This document shows, piece after piece, positions 6,729 to 15,944 of a stretch of DNA of 64,000 nt. Made by a program: the position numbers and the translations under genes. The stretch is from Dictyobacter formicarum (GTDB lineage Bacteria; Chloroflexota; Ktedonobacteria; Ktedonobacterales; Ktedonobacteraceae). The stretch lies in the NCBI RefSeq assembly GCF_016587435.1, contig NZ_BNJJ01000002.1, forward strand, positions 248,001 to 312,000, written 5' to 3'. The notes below the pieces were generated by a model. The model worked only from the letters and a program-made list of their open reading frames with translations. It was not told where the DNA came from and did no database searches. Each line of letters begins with the position of its first letter. The stretch's first letter is position 1.

Positions 6729-8039
6729 TCACTCCAGTTCGAGAGGCAACAGATGATACTGAAGTTTGAGTGTAAGGATGCGTATTACCGATGTATCTAC
6801 TTGAGTAAGTGAGAGTCTCTCCTGTTGAAGAGCGGATTTGAGGCCTGCAATGGTGAGAGCCATTTGTATGGGATTATTGATGCCGATGATCATGTCATTC
6901 CCGGCCTTGAGTGCCTGGATAGATGCCTGAAGCATATCCCAGTGGTTGGAAATGCCGTTCATTGATAATGCATCGGTAATAACAACACCATTGTAACCAA
7001 ATTGTTGACGGAGAATATCGGTAATAAATATATGTGAAAGTTCTGCCGGAAACTGTGGATCGATAGCAGGCATGAGGACATCAGTAGACATTACCATCCC
7101 GGGACGTTCTCTTACGTTAGGGGATTGAACAAAAGTCTGGAATGGAGCTAATTCAGTCGCATAGATTTGTGCTTTTGTGCGGTGAACGACGGGTAATTCA
7201 AAGTGTGCATCAGTTGTGGCCGCTCCAAGTCCAGGAAAATGCTTCACGCAAGCAATCACATTGTCTTGCTGTAGTGCTCGCATGTAGGCTCCTGCAAAGG
7301 TAATTACTGATTGAGTTGTAAAGCCAAAGGTACGTGTTATCTGATCTGGTCCATTGACCAATGCAACATCACTGTCCGGTGCGAGGTTTGTATTAATACC
7401 GAGAGCAAGCAGGTCATGCGCCGTTTGATGTCCCATGTGTTGGGCTACTGAGGGGTCACCTGTACGATAGATTGCTAGAGCAGAAAGGCGAGGGGGATAG
7501 ATATGTGTTAAGCGGTCAACGTATCCTCCTTCTTCATCGGTAGCAATAAGCAGTGGTAGTGTGGCTCGTTGTTGCATCTTTGTTATGTCTTGCTGTATTT
7601 GTTCTCGGGTATTGATCTGTGGCTGGTATAAAATCACCCCTCCTGCATGTAATTGGGCAAGCATATGATCGAGATCGGCAGAATAGGATGGCGTCTGGTA
7701 ACTTACCATAAAGAGCTGCCCCAATTTTTCATTGATGGTCATATGCGAAACATAGCGCGTTGCAATTTGTTGATATCTCTTCTGTTGAATATCAGAGAGC
7801 TTCGGCCTTGTGGGAGTGGAAGATATTGTCACAGGATTCGAGTCTGTAAACCATGACCAGTGTGTGGTACTGAATGGCAGGAATTTCGTACTGCCCACAA
7901 GCATGACAATGATGGTAAAGAGGATGAAAGCCAGGCTTCTGGGATGACGCAACAGCGTCCGTATTGACCGTGATTGTGATTGAGGTGGTGCAAAGATGGT
8001 AAATTTCCTTGAACCTCCCCTGCCTCGTTTTATAAACAT
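6729..8039 (-). CDS. Membrane-anchored glycoside hydrolase family 3 protein (NagZ-like beta-N-acetylhexosaminidase)
   Basis: GH3 enzymes of this type remove terminal beta-linked N-acetylglucosamine or similar sugars. A membrane segment lies at about residues 35-50, followed by a Pro/Thr-rich linker and the catalytic barrel (about 85-430). Signature blocks are KHFPG (266-270) with the Asp-x-His dyad of NagZ enzymes at D277/H279, and VVITDALSM with the presumed nucleophile D356. The start is supported by GGAGGAG three bases upstream. There is no second GH3 domain, as in NagZ. The last codons and the TGA stop lie in the terminal repeat of the adjacent IS3 element, so the original C-terminus may have been a little different. 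The extracytoplasmic location is inferred. Confidence 0.85.
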   Translation of the reverse strand: MFIKRGRGGSRKFTIFAPPQSQSRSIRTLLRHPRSLAFILFTIIVMLVGSTKFLPFSTTHWSWFTDSNPVTISSTPTRPKLSDIQQKRYQQIATRYVSHMTINEKLGQLFMVSYQTPSYSADLDHMLAQLHAGGVILYQPQINTREQIQQDITKMQQRATLPLLIATDEEGGYVDRLTHIYPPRLSALAIYRTGDPSVAQHMGHQTAHDLLALGINTNLAPDSDVALVNGPDQITRTFGFTTQSVITFAGAYMRALQQDNVIACVKHFPGLGAATTDAHFELPVVHRTKAQIYATELAPFQTFVQSPNVRERPGMVMSTDVLMPAIDPQFPAELSHIFITDILRQQFGYNGVVITDALSMNGISNHWDMLQASIQALKAGNDMIIGINNPIQMALTIAGLKSALQQERLSLTQVDTSVIRILTLKLQYHLLPLELE

Positions 8040-8329
8040 TTACTCCTCCTCATATTTGTTTTTATATTAGTATACTATTAACTGATAAAATGCTAAAATT
8101 ATAAATATCGCTCATGATACCAAAAGATAATTATTCCTTTTTTGCGGTAAGAGCGATATAGATGAACATGCGTTGTTGCTCAGATTTGTCGTGAAGCGCA
8201 AAAAAAGAAGGATCAACAAGCTGACAACGGCATACATATGTAGTCCAGAAAAGATAGTAGCATCGCTTGTTTATACTAATATAAGTAGAATGTGGACGAT
8301 TTACGGATCATCGAGGAGGAAATCGCAGG

Positions 8330-9436
8330 ATGACGAATAACAAGCATCACTACTCTATACAACGACGCTATAGAATTCTCCTGGTTGGTATCATCATCTT
8401 GATCGTAATTCTTTTGATCTTCTCCTTGTTTCATTGGATAAAGTCACCGTGGCCAATGCCATACCCTGAGAAAAAATTTCACAAGGCGCATATAATTGGT
8501 GGCTTTAGTGCTATTACTCCTGAAAAAGTAATAAAGGCAGCCGCCACAGGTATTCAAGTAGAGTTTCAGTATGGCGATCCTCCTGCTGAGGATAGTGAGC
8601 TTGGTCAAAAACTTCACTCATTGCATATGAAAGTCGTAGATGGGTTTATTGCCAGTTACCTCCATGACTACGAGTGCCAGCGTTCAAGGTCAATGACGTC
8701 ACCACCCGCTACATTAAGCATATATTGTAGTCAAGATACCTATTCGACATTTAGCAGCGAAGAAACATTTCTTGCAGCTATTGCAGCACATTTAAAACAC
8801 GTCGCAAATAACCACCTTATTATAGGGTATTGGGTACTTGACGATTGGGTACCATGGGACAAAGGAAGTGCCAAACAACTTCTTATTAAGATCCACACCC
8901 TGATCCAGCAATTCACACCTGATCGTCCGGCTATTTGTGGCTTTGGTGGAACGCTAACCGCGAACCATACATTTGGTTGGGCGGATTGGCTGGCAGATAA
9001 CTTTTCTCCCGATGGATGTGATGAAGTTGGCCTCTATATCTACGCGACATCCATATCTGCAGCGTCTCAAATTCCCTCCCCCGAAACGTATGACTGGTCA
9101 ATGTCATCCATCCTCCCTGTTATATTCAGGAGCTTACAACAAAGAGGATGGAACATAGCCAAAGAGCCATTTATCGGTATAGGGCAGGCCTTTGGGGGAT
9201 TTATAGCCAATAGCAATAGATACCGATTAGCGCCAACTTCAAGTTATATAGAAATGCAAAGTAAGAGTTTTTGCGCACATGGTGCCATTGGCCTGGCATT
9301 TTATGCCTGGAGCGACTCTGAAATTGGTGCTTTATCACAATCACCGATGACTAGCCGTGAGATAGAGATTGGTATCCAGAATGGCATAAGAGCATGTAAG
9401 CAATACTGGAAGCAGACTTCCAGTATTGCTAATTGA
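8330..9436 (+). CDS. Membrane-anchored hypothetical protein, possible glycosidase-like barrel
   Basis: A 368-residue protein with a short basic N-terminus, one membrane segment at about residues 15-37 and a large outside domain. I do not recognise the family. The domain alternates short hydrophobic strands with acidic ends (GIQVEFQYGD near 72, IIGYWVLDDW near 165, DEVGLYIYA near 238, IGLAFYAWSD near 315). That pattern resembles a TIM barrel with Asp/Glu at strand ends, so a glycosidase is possible but unproven. GAGGAGG stands before the ATG. It is divergent from the GH3 gene and convergent with the exopolysaccharide cluster, which would suit a role in polysaccharide turnover. Confidence 0.6.
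   Translation: MTNNKHHYSIQRRYRILLVGIIILIVILLIFSLFHWIKSPWPMPYPEKKFHKAHIIGGFSAITPEKVIKAAATGIQVEFQYGDPPAEDSELGQKLHSLHMKVVDGFIASYLHDYECQRSRSMTSPPATLSIYCSQDTYSTFSSEETFLAAIAAHLKHVANNHLIIGYWVLDDWVPWDKGSAKQLLIKIHTLIQQFTPDRPAICGFGGTLTANHTFGWADWLADNFSPDGCDEVGLYIYATSISAASQIPSPETYDWSMSSILPVIFRSLQQRGWNIAKEPFIGIGQAFGGFIANSNRYRLAPTSSYIEMQSKSFCAHGAIGLAFYAWSDSEIGALSQSPMTSREIEIGIQNGIRACKQYWKQTSSIAN
9400..9429. terminator. Perfect 13-bp hairpin at the gene end
   Basis: Arms 9400-9412 and 9417-9429 are perfect complements with a CAGA loop. The hairpin lies inside the last codons of the plus-strand gene, between convergent genes. No T-run follows on either strand, so it is a weak terminator or an RNA-stabilising hairpin. 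Confidence 0.45.
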
Positions 9437-9503
9437 TGCCTTTCTCTGTGCAGAACCTTTGGCCGGGCGACGCTCTTTGGCGATAGGCGCATGCTAAAAC
9501 TAC

Positions 9504-10763
9504 TCATGGAGTAACGTATTTCTTTTTGCATGTTGCAATGATGGCATCATAAAAATCGATCAGTTGTCTGCTTTCACTCTCCCAGTTCAAATCATATCGA
9601 GTCGCCGTCAGCGCATTGGCTCGCATGCGAGCCAATGCCTGGTGATCCGCTAACATTTCGTTAATTGCCCGGCCAATTTCTTCGGGTTCAAGCGAGGATA
9701 TAATGAGTCCAACGTCATATGTCCTGATGATATCTGCTACCGCATCGAGAGAAGAGGCAAGAACGGGTAAACCCGCCATCAAATACTCAAACAGTTTGTT
9801 CGGTAAACACATCTGGATATTCGGGGTGATGGTCGACGTGGTGCTTGGAGAATAAACCACCAGCCCTATATCAGCAGACGCGGTCCAGGTCAGTAGCTCA
9901 GTATACGGAACGGGAGGAATGATCTTCACCCGATCGCTGACATCTTCACGAAGAATAAGCCTTTCAATATCAGATTGGATAGCGCCCTGTCCCATCATGA
10001 TGATCACATTGCCGGGATGTATAAACCTGGCAGCAGGAATCAACTTATCGAGTCCACGGCTATCCAGATTTCCCTGATACAAGGCTATACGTGTATCGGG
10101 ATTCAGATGAAGATAGTCTCGTAGCATATTGGTAGGAACAGGGGTTTGAAAGCTGAGAATATTGCGAATCACCGTTGCCATGGGGCCACCATATCGTCGG
10201 TGCAGTTCATACATAATGGGGCGAGAGACCGTAATGATGCCTGTACAGCGAGACATCATACGTGCAAGCAACCAGCGAGAGAAGAAGCATAACAAACGCC
10301 ACCGTGTGACACCTGGCTCTGTCAGGGGTAATTCATGGGAGTCAAAAACAAGTGGCTTGCCACGTATACTGGCGGCAAGGTAGCAGGCGGTAAGTGCGGT
10401 ATCGTCATGGGCATGATAGATATCTGTCGGAGTGTTTATCAGTTTCAGTGTTCCTTGAATCACCAACCATGCCAACTTGATAAGGAACCATGGCTTAAAC
10501 CATGCTGGAATAAACCAGCCAGGCATGGTAATATGTTTGAGATGAATACCGTTCACGTCCTCCTGGCATGGTCGCCTGGAGTCACGTTCGATATCGATGA
10601 TCGAAACATCCATTCCTGCTTGCTGGAGGGCAGTCGCCTCGCGCATGACACGAACATCGGTGCGTGCTGTTCCCAGGACATGCATACAAACTTTCGTCGT
10701 TACACAACGTATGTCAGTTTTTTGCTCTTGTGCTAGAACACTTATCTCAGTTTTTCTTTCCAA
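9504..10763 (-). CDS. Glycosyltransferase, GT-B fold (GT4-like)
   Basis: Transfers a sugar from a nucleotide donor to a growing polysaccharide repeat. This 419-residue protein has an N-terminal acceptor domain (LGTARTDVRVMREA near 31, IYHAHDDTAL near 114, VFDSHELP near 139) and a C-terminal donor domain with GNLDSRGLDKLI near 245. The donor-site block LPNKLFEYLMAGLPVLAS is near 335. The donor cannot be told from sequence. It is the last gene of the minus-strand exopolysaccharide train, about 55 bases after the methyltransferase start, with no terminator between. Confidence 0.85.
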   Translation of the reverse strand: MERKTEISVLAQEQKTDIRCVTTKVCMHVLGTARTDVRVMREATALQQAGMDVSIIDIERDSRRPCQEDVNGIHLKHITMPGWFIPAWFKPWFLIKLAWLVIQGTLKLINTPTDIYHAHDDTALTACYLAASIRGKPLVFDSHELPLTEPGVTRWRLLCFFSRWLLARMMSRCTGIITVSRPIMYELHRRYGGPMATVIRNILSFQTPVPTNMLRDYLHLNPDTRIALYQGNLDSRGLDKLIPAARFIHPGNVIIMMGQGAIQSDIERLILREDVSDRVKIIPPVPYTELLTWTASADIGLVVYSPSTTSTITPNIQMCLPNKLFEYLMAGLPVLASSLDAVADIIRTYDVGLIISSLEPEEIGRAINEMLADHQALARMRANALTATRYDLNWESESRQLIDFYDAIIATCKKKYVTP

Positions 10764-10817
10764 GACCAGCCATCCTCCAATCGAAATAGTCGTTTGACAG
10801 TATGTACGTAGAAATTG

Positions 10818-11660
10818 CTAATGAAGCTTGCGTGCAAGTAGAATTTTTGCCGTCGGAGCAGAGTCACCGGAGCAGAGATGGCAAGCAATTTGATCCCATT
10901 TGACCGCATATGGTCCTATCAGTTGAGACAATCGATTGGAACGACCCCATGCTCTGGTTATTTTCCAACAAGCCTTGTAGGCCAGAAAGGCTAAATGACT
11001 CGTGGCTTCCAGTGGATTATTGAGGAATACCGTTGCAGGTTGGATTGTCTCGATCGCAAAGCCATGTTCCGTCAATATTTTGCTGTATTCAGCAAGTGAG
11101 CGTACCTTATTATGTATTGCATAGGAAACTGAAGGCACATATCCTCGATCACAGGTAATAGGATCGAAAATGATCAGCCAGCCGCCTGGAGTGCAGTGAG
11201 TTGCTAAATTCGCAATAGCGCGCCGCAGGTGATCTGGATCCACAATATGGAGCAGCACATCAAATGCTGAAATAATATCAAAACGTGTCGTGACGTTCAG
11301 AGGCAGTGGTATTACGCTTAGATCAGCTTGAATAATCAGATCATCAGGAAACTCGCGCTTGAGTCTATGAATGCTAGGTTGTGCAAAATCCAGACCCGTA
11401 ACGTGTTGTGCTCCATGCTGATGCCAGAAGTCCAGCCAGATACCCGTGCCAGACCCGACATCAAGCACTGAGCAATTCGAGAGATCTGTAAGGCCAATGC
11501 GCTGTAAGGCTCGTTCAACCTGGAGCTTGCGTGAATAGTACTGTATCTCGACAAACCGGGGAGAAAGACCCAGGTAGCCAACACCAGTGATATCTGGATG
11601 TACACGCAGACGATCTTCCCAGTAGGCCTGTGGATTAAAGGGCTCTTTATGTTCTATCAT
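10818..11660 (-). CDS. Class I SAM-dependent methyltransferase
   Basis: Methyltransferase of about 280 residues with the SAM-binding motif VLDVGSGTGIWL near residue 65, an acidic strand end in VTGLDFAQ near 90 and the post-motif FDIISAFDVLLHI near 128. The substrate is unknown. Between glycosyltransferases it most likely methylates a sugar of the exopolysaccharide repeat or caps the chain. The 225 bases upstream (11661-11884) contain no gene I can see, so a separate promoter is possible. Confidence 0.8.
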   Translation of the reverse strand: MIEHKEPFNPQAYWEDRLRVHPDITGVGYLGLSPRFVEIQYYSRKLQVERALQRIGLTDLSNCSVLDVGSGTGIWLDFWHQHGAQHVTGLDFAQPSIHRLKREFPDDLIIQADLSVIPLPLNVTTRFDIISAFDVLLHIVDPDHLRRAIANLATHCTPGGWLIIFDPITCDRGYVPSVSYAIHNKVRSLAEYSKILTEHGFAIETIQPATVFLNNPLEATSHLAFLAYKACWKITRAWGRSNRLSQLIGPYAVKWDQIACHLCSGDSAPTAKILLARKLH

Positions 11661-11884
11661 ATTATAGTTTCTCCAGTTTTTTTAGGTGACCGCGGGCGCA
11701 GCCGAGCTCCGCCCCTACGGAATTACGGCTCTGATGTAACAAAAGGGGCCTCATCTGTTTGTTGGACCGAAGCGGAACGAGAAAAGCAGCACCGCTTATG
11801 TTAACATCTATGGAGCGCTCCCTTGCTCGGACTACCGGCAGGTTCCAGGTTAAGAACAATCGCCCTTAACCGTCCCATTTTTCG

Positions 11885-14086
11885 CTAACAACGTCTGTCA
11901 TCCAATGATGACCAGCCAGTGACACGTGCCAGCGTGCGGCTGAGCTGGACGGGATTATTATATTGGGCTACGTAGTTTCGTGCGGCCTGTCCCATACGTT
12001 GGCAGAGGTCCAGGTCACTAACAAGCCGTGTTAACGCCATGCCAGTTTGCAATGCATTCCCAGCAGCGACAATGATCCCACGCTCATCAGCGAGCATTGT
12101 TACATTGGCCAGTGGTTCTGGCGTTGCTACAACCGCACAACTGGAAGCCATAGCCTCAAGAATGGATAAAGGCATACCGACGCCTCGTAAGCTACTATAC
12201 AGAGAAATGTCACTTAAACTCAGTAGATCAATGACTTTCTGCCGCGAAAGATCACCCCAAAACGCTACAGATTGGCTCAAACCACGCTTGTGTACCTGTG
12301 TTTCCAGATACTGGCGTAACGGACCATCGCCACCCAGGATGACCTGTACCCGTGCTTTGTGGTCAGGGGTAAGATCTGCAAACATATAGTCAAATGCCTC
12401 CAATGCAACCTCTATGCCCTTTTCGGGAGCGAGTCGACAGACCTGTGCAATGATGATAGCGTCTGGCGCTATGCCATATTGTTTTCTCTTCTGAGCTTTT
12501 TCATTATCATCGAGTACGGGGTAATAGCTGAGCTCAATCATTGGAGCATACCGTGTAATCCGGCTGGACTCAATGCTCAGGCGCGTACACGCATCTGTTT
12601 CCTCATCCCCATCTACTCCTGGTATCAGAAAGTGGTCAACATAGCGAGCGGAAATGCTGGCGAGCAGCCTGAGAGAAAACCAGTAGAATGTGAATTGTAG
12701 ATGAGCGAGCCATTGTCGAGGACGTAACCAGGATTTCTTTGCTGGTTGCCGAAGGCGTTCAGCGCGAAAAACCTCGTTTTCCAACCAGGTTAGATTGCCA
12801 TGATCCATCGCGACAACGCGAACACCGGCCAACTTACCAACCAGTGCAGTGAAGGCAGATGAGAATACGCCATCTTGCGGTAACAAAAGCTGATAACCTG
12901 CATCATGGTGCAATAACGAAAGTAACTTCTTTCCACCGGCCAGACAATAAAGCCAGATAGCAGGGAATTGCCATGGGTGAGTCCATGGCGTACCAAAACG
13001 ATAAATTACATATTCGCCGGTGTGTGATCCAACAATGTTCGTCACATATTCTATCTGCCAGTCTTTCTGCATAACATGAGCGACATCAGTGATTATTGTG
13101 CGCATACCGCCAGAGAGAGGAAATGCGGTGATCGGTATCCCCACACGGAAACCATGAGTACGTATGGGGTGAGGGAACAACATTGTACGCACACACATCA
13201 GAAGTGCACGTTGGACGTGCATCCATCGGTTCATTAGTGTGACCCGCAAGCGGGACAGTGGATGCGAGATATAGCCAGCCCAACGTTCAGCGCGCATCGC
13301 ACATTCTTTACACTCTACACAGGCGGCAAAACAGTGTAGTAATTTTTCCTGTAATATATGTTGCTCCATAGAAGCCAGATCATACTGAAGGAGATTGGCA
13401 CGAGTCCAGTAGCCAGTATCAAATTCGTTGTATAAGCGATGCAAGGTCGTATGAGCACGCTGGACGAGTTGCTCAATATGACAATTCCCTGTCAATATCA
13501 CATAATCATGAAGGGCACTGAGTCCGCAGAGGAAGCCACCGAGGATATGAGCGGCTGGATAGACGGCAACTTCCTCAAAGCATACCCCGTCTCCTCCGAT
13601 GGGTGCGCTGACACCTCCATCAAGAATATCGTATTCGAAAGTTCGTACAACCCGCTCTGCAACCTGAAGAAAATGTTCCTTGCGTGTTAGTAGATAAGCC
13701 CTCATCAGTACCAGGAGGCTAGCACCCTGTATAAGTGCAGATAGCCATGAACCAGTGATGTGAAATATTGGATGTGGTACGCTTACGGGCCATCCACCTG
13801 CATCATTGCCAATGCATACCTCATAGGGCAGCAACTGGTGAGCATGATGAAGGAATAGCTCGCATTGCTGTTCGTCGCCCGTTTCCCAATAGTATTTCCA
13901 GCAAGCCAGCGCCTCGAACAGAGGGCTCTTTCTATCAAGCATTGTATTGTATTGTGTGAGCAAAGATGACAGAGCAGCAAGATGCGATGCAAACTGTTCA
14001 TCTTGCACATCATCGACGATAGTTGGTATATCTTCTCCATTTTTCTGTGTAGATGCGCTTTTATTTTGCCATAGAGACATATTCAT
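11885..14086 (-). CDS. Fusion protein: D-glucuronyl C5-epimerase-like domain plus glycosyltransferase
   Basis: A 733-residue two-domain protein. Residues about 30-240 resemble the C-terminal (catalytic) domain of D-glucuronyl C5-epimerases, with GGWP (97-100), the SALIQGASLLVLMRAYLLT block (115-133), GG..EE (157-172) and ILGGFLCGLSALHDY (181-195). A Cys cluster with four Cys residues (252-262, C-x3-C-x2-C-x2-C) follows. Residues about 305-730 are a GT-B glycosyltransferase with CRLAPEKGIEVALEAF, GGDGPLRQYLE and a donor-site Glu in SILEAMASS. The start at 14086 is chosen because AAAGG precedes it and it overlaps the upstream stop by 26 bases; the longer frame to 14158 is less likely. The epimerase part may act on a uronic acid in the polymer, or be a sugar-binding toroid only. 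Confidence 0.72.
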   Translation of the reverse strand: MNMSLWQNKSASTQKNGEDIPTIVDDVQDEQFASHLAALSSLLTQYNTMLDRKSPLFEALACWKYYWETGDEQQCELFLHHAHQLLPYEVCIGNDAGGWPVSVPHPIFHITGSWLSALIQGASLLVLMRAYLLTRKEHFLQVAERVVRTFEYDILDGGVSAPIGGDGVCFEEVAVYPAAHILGGFLCGLSALHDYVILTGNCHIEQLVQRAHTTLHRLYNEFDTGYWTRANLLQYDLASMEQHILQEKLLHCFAACVECKECAMRAERWAGYISHPLSRLRVTLMNRWMHVQRALLMCVRTMLFPHPIRTHGFRVGIPITAFPLSGGMRTIITDVAHVMQKDWQIEYVTNIVGSHTGEYVIYRFGTPWTHPWQFPAIWLYCLAGGKKLLSLLHHDAGYQLLLPQDGVFSSAFTALVGKLAGVRVVAMDHGNLTWLENEVFRAERLRQPAKKSWLRPRQWLAHLQFTFYWFSLRLLASISARYVDHFLIPGVDGDEETDACTRLSIESSRITRYAPMIELSYYPVLDDNEKAQKRKQYGIAPDAIIIAQVCRLAPEKGIEVALEAFDYMFADLTPDHKARVQVILGGDGPLRQYLETQVHKRGLSQSVAFWGDLSRQKVIDLLSLSDISLYSSLRGVGMPLSILEAMASSCAVVATPEPLANVTMLADERGIIVAAGNALQTGMALTRLVSDLDLCQRMGQAARNYVAQYNNPVQLSRTLARVTGWSSLDDRRC

Positions 14087-14849
14087 CAACACCTTTAACT
14101 TTCTCTCCCTGACCTTCCTGTTTTCGTAACGCATCGCTACTAATGGCGCATAACACATGTGTGTTCAATAGTCTACACTGCTCGAGTATGGTGGCGAGCC
14201 AATACACGCGTGGTGCCAGGATACGTGAAACTGGGGGTGCTAGTGTGACACTATAGAAATCGAAGCAAGCTCCAGGCTTATCAAAAAGTTGTTTAATCGT
14301 GTGTCGGCTTACCTGCTGTACTGCCGCATTATGCGGATTCGCGTACGTAAAATCATAGACAACGATCATGCCATCTGGCTTACGTACCCTCCACATCTCA
14401 TCAGCTATTTGCTGACGAAGGGATTCATCTAAAATGGAGCTGAAAACGACAAATCCTGTGACCAAATCAAAAGTCTTATCAGCATAAGGCAATTGGTGAG
14501 CGCTGCCCACACGCCAATCAATCTCTGGCTGAAGGCGCCTTGCCTGCTCGATTCGAGATTTCATCAGATCTATTCCAGAAAGATTTGTCGGCAATGCTCC
14601 ATAGTCCAGAAAGCGTCGTAGATGATTTCCATTCCCACATCCCACATCAAGAATCTTTTTCGTGGTCAGGCAAGTAAATGTATATCGTCGAAGTAATGCT
14701 AATAGATTGCGCTCTAAACTATGAATGTGAAGGAGTGCTGCCTCATTAAAGTAGCTGTAGCGTTGAGCATAGAGATTGGTAGCGTCACGTTGAGTATACT
14801 CAGCTTCCAGTCGCGCAAGCTCTATTGCTAGTGTTGTTTGTTTTCTCAT
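14061..14849 (-). CDS. Class I SAM-dependent methyltransferase
   Basis: A 262-residue methyltransferase with motif I ILDVGCGNGNHL near residue 62, LSGIDLMKSRIEQAR near 88 and a motif IV region FDLVTGFVVFSSIL near 128. RVRKPDGMIVVYDF near 155 is typical of small-molecule methyltransferases. It overlaps the next gene by 26 bases (the sequence ATGAATATG lies inside its last codons), suggesting translational coupling with the epimerase-glycosyltransferase fusion. The target is probably a hydroxyl or amino group of an exopolysaccharide sugar. The substrate is not readable. Confidence 0.8.
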   Translation of the reverse strand: MRKQTTLAIELARLEAEYTQRDATNLYAQRYSYFNEAALLHIHSLERNLLALLRRYTFTCLTTKKILDVGCGNGNHLRRFLDYGALPTNLSGIDLMKSRIEQARRLQPEIDWRVGSAHQLPYADKTFDLVTGFVVFSSILDESLRQQIADEMWRVRKPDGMIVVYDFTYANPHNAAVQQVSRHTIKQLFDKPGACFDFYSVTLAPPVSRILAPRVYWLATILEQCRLLNTHVLCAISSDALRKQEGQGEKVKGVDEYVSMAK

Positions 14850-14877
14850 TTCTTCTCGTTTTCAGTCTCCTCGATTT

Positions 14878-15900
14878 TTAGTCTTTCTTTGTGTCTGCAT
14901 GTTGCAAAATGGAGCAATAAAGTGTTTCAAGAGTATCCGAGAGAACCTTGTTGCTATGATAAGAGATCACCCATTCGCGCGCCTGTTTTCCTAACTCTGT
15001 CCCTATTTCTGGATGTTGGAAGAGGCGTTCGAGATGATCATCGATTGCTTCGGCGGTACTGGCCTGGCAGAGAGGTGGGGGAGAGGGATAAGCTTCATTA
15101 TAGAGGAATGAGCAAATCACTGGTTTTGCACAGCTCATTGCCTGGAGCTCTGATAAGCCTAAAGAGCCCAGCACGAACTGACCAACGATGGCGTGTGCAG
15201 ACAAAATAAGTTGTGGTACCTGATTTGGAGGCACAAGAGGAACGAACTCGAACTGTTGTGCATAAAGCTCTTTGTATTTTTTCCTCAAGGGGCCCCAGTC
15301 GAGGAGCAGCACACGAATACCTGCATGGCGCTGTGTAAATCTGGTAATCCCTTCAATAGCAATGAAGGAACCTTTCTCAGCATCGAGACGAGCAAAAAGG
15401 AGGATTGTCCATGCGTGAGATTCGGGCTCCGTTTGCCTGTCGTCTGGGGCAAAATGCACCGTATCAACGGGTGCCGGTGAGAAATAGGCATCTGGACGCA
15501 CTGTACGTACAATCGGGAGCAGATCCGGTGTGATACAGAGCACCGCTGTCGCCTGGCGTAGAATTGTTGTCAGCAGTGGGCGAAAGAAGGGATGACACAA
15601 ACGTTTCCGCACATCAGAGCCGTGACAATGTAGCACTACTGGAATCTTGCTCAATAAAGCAAACACTCCATAACTAGCCCAATGAATATGCACAAGGTCG
15701 AAATGTGCCATGTGAAGATTGCTAAGAGCATGCCTCATATTGAGTATGCGCAGGGGCAACAACAAGAGTTTTATAGGGAGTGATGAACCAGCTCCCCGCA
15801 GATCGGGTTCATATACATCGGTGGTATGGCCTCGCTGTGAAAGTTCATGTGCAAATGTTTTTGCAACCTGATTGATATTGTGAATGTAAAGAATACGCAT
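14878..15900 (-). CDS. Glycosyltransferase family 4 (GT-B fold)
   Basis: A 340-residue glycosyltransferase. The N-terminus MRILYIHNINQVAKTFA and LVHIHWASYG near 73 belong to the acceptor domain, with VVLHCHGSDVRK near 90. The donor domain begins near ILLFARLDAEKGSFIA (about 168) and ends with LGSLGLSELQAMSCAKPVI near 245, where the Glu of the E-x7-E-type motif sits. The role is addition of one sugar to the lipid-linked repeat on the cytoplasmic side. It lies 28 bases before the methyltransferase gene and 45 after the flippase. Confidence 0.85.
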   Translation of the reverse strand: MRILYIHNINQVAKTFAHELSQRGHTTDVYEPDLRGAGSSLPIKLLLLPLRILNMRHALSNLHMAHFDLVHIHWASYGVFALLSKIPVVLHCHGSDVRKRLCHPFFRPLLTTILRQATAVLCITPDLLPIVRTVRPDAYFSPAPVDTVHFAPDDRQTEPESHAWTILLFARLDAEKGSFIAIEGITRFTQRHAGIRVLLLDWGPLRKKYKELYAQQFEFVPLVPPNQVPQLILSAHAIVGQFVLGSLGLSELQAMSCAKPVICSFLYNEAYPSPPPLCQASTAEAIDDHLERLFQHPEIGTELGKQAREWVISYHSNKVLSDTLETLYCSILQHADTKKD

Positions 15901-15944
15901 GTTATCTCCTTATGCTCGCATCTTCTCTCGAGGAAGAAACTCTG

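Larger units (their letters stand above)
5455..6736 (-). mobile_element. IS3-family insertion sequence, decayed copy
   Basis: Bounded by imperfect 25-bp inverted repeats (5455-5479 and 6712-6736, 20 of 25 matching) that share TGGAGTGA at the tips and ACCAGACC further in. It carries orfA and a broken orfB. I see no flanking direct repeat (GAG/GTT), so either the target duplication was lost or the copy is recombinant. The right tip overlaps the end of the neighbouring GH3 gene. Confidence 0.8.

Noticed and set aside
10775..10800. ATCGAAATAGTC occurs here and at the left junction of the serine-recombinase element
   Set aside because: Only 12 bases are shared and the following sequence differs; one repeat of this length in 64 kb is expected by chance. 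It is not a second att site.
13439..13690. Plus-strand frames within the polysaccharide train
   Set aside because: They are antisense shadows of the epimerase-glycosyltransferase fusion, without own signals.
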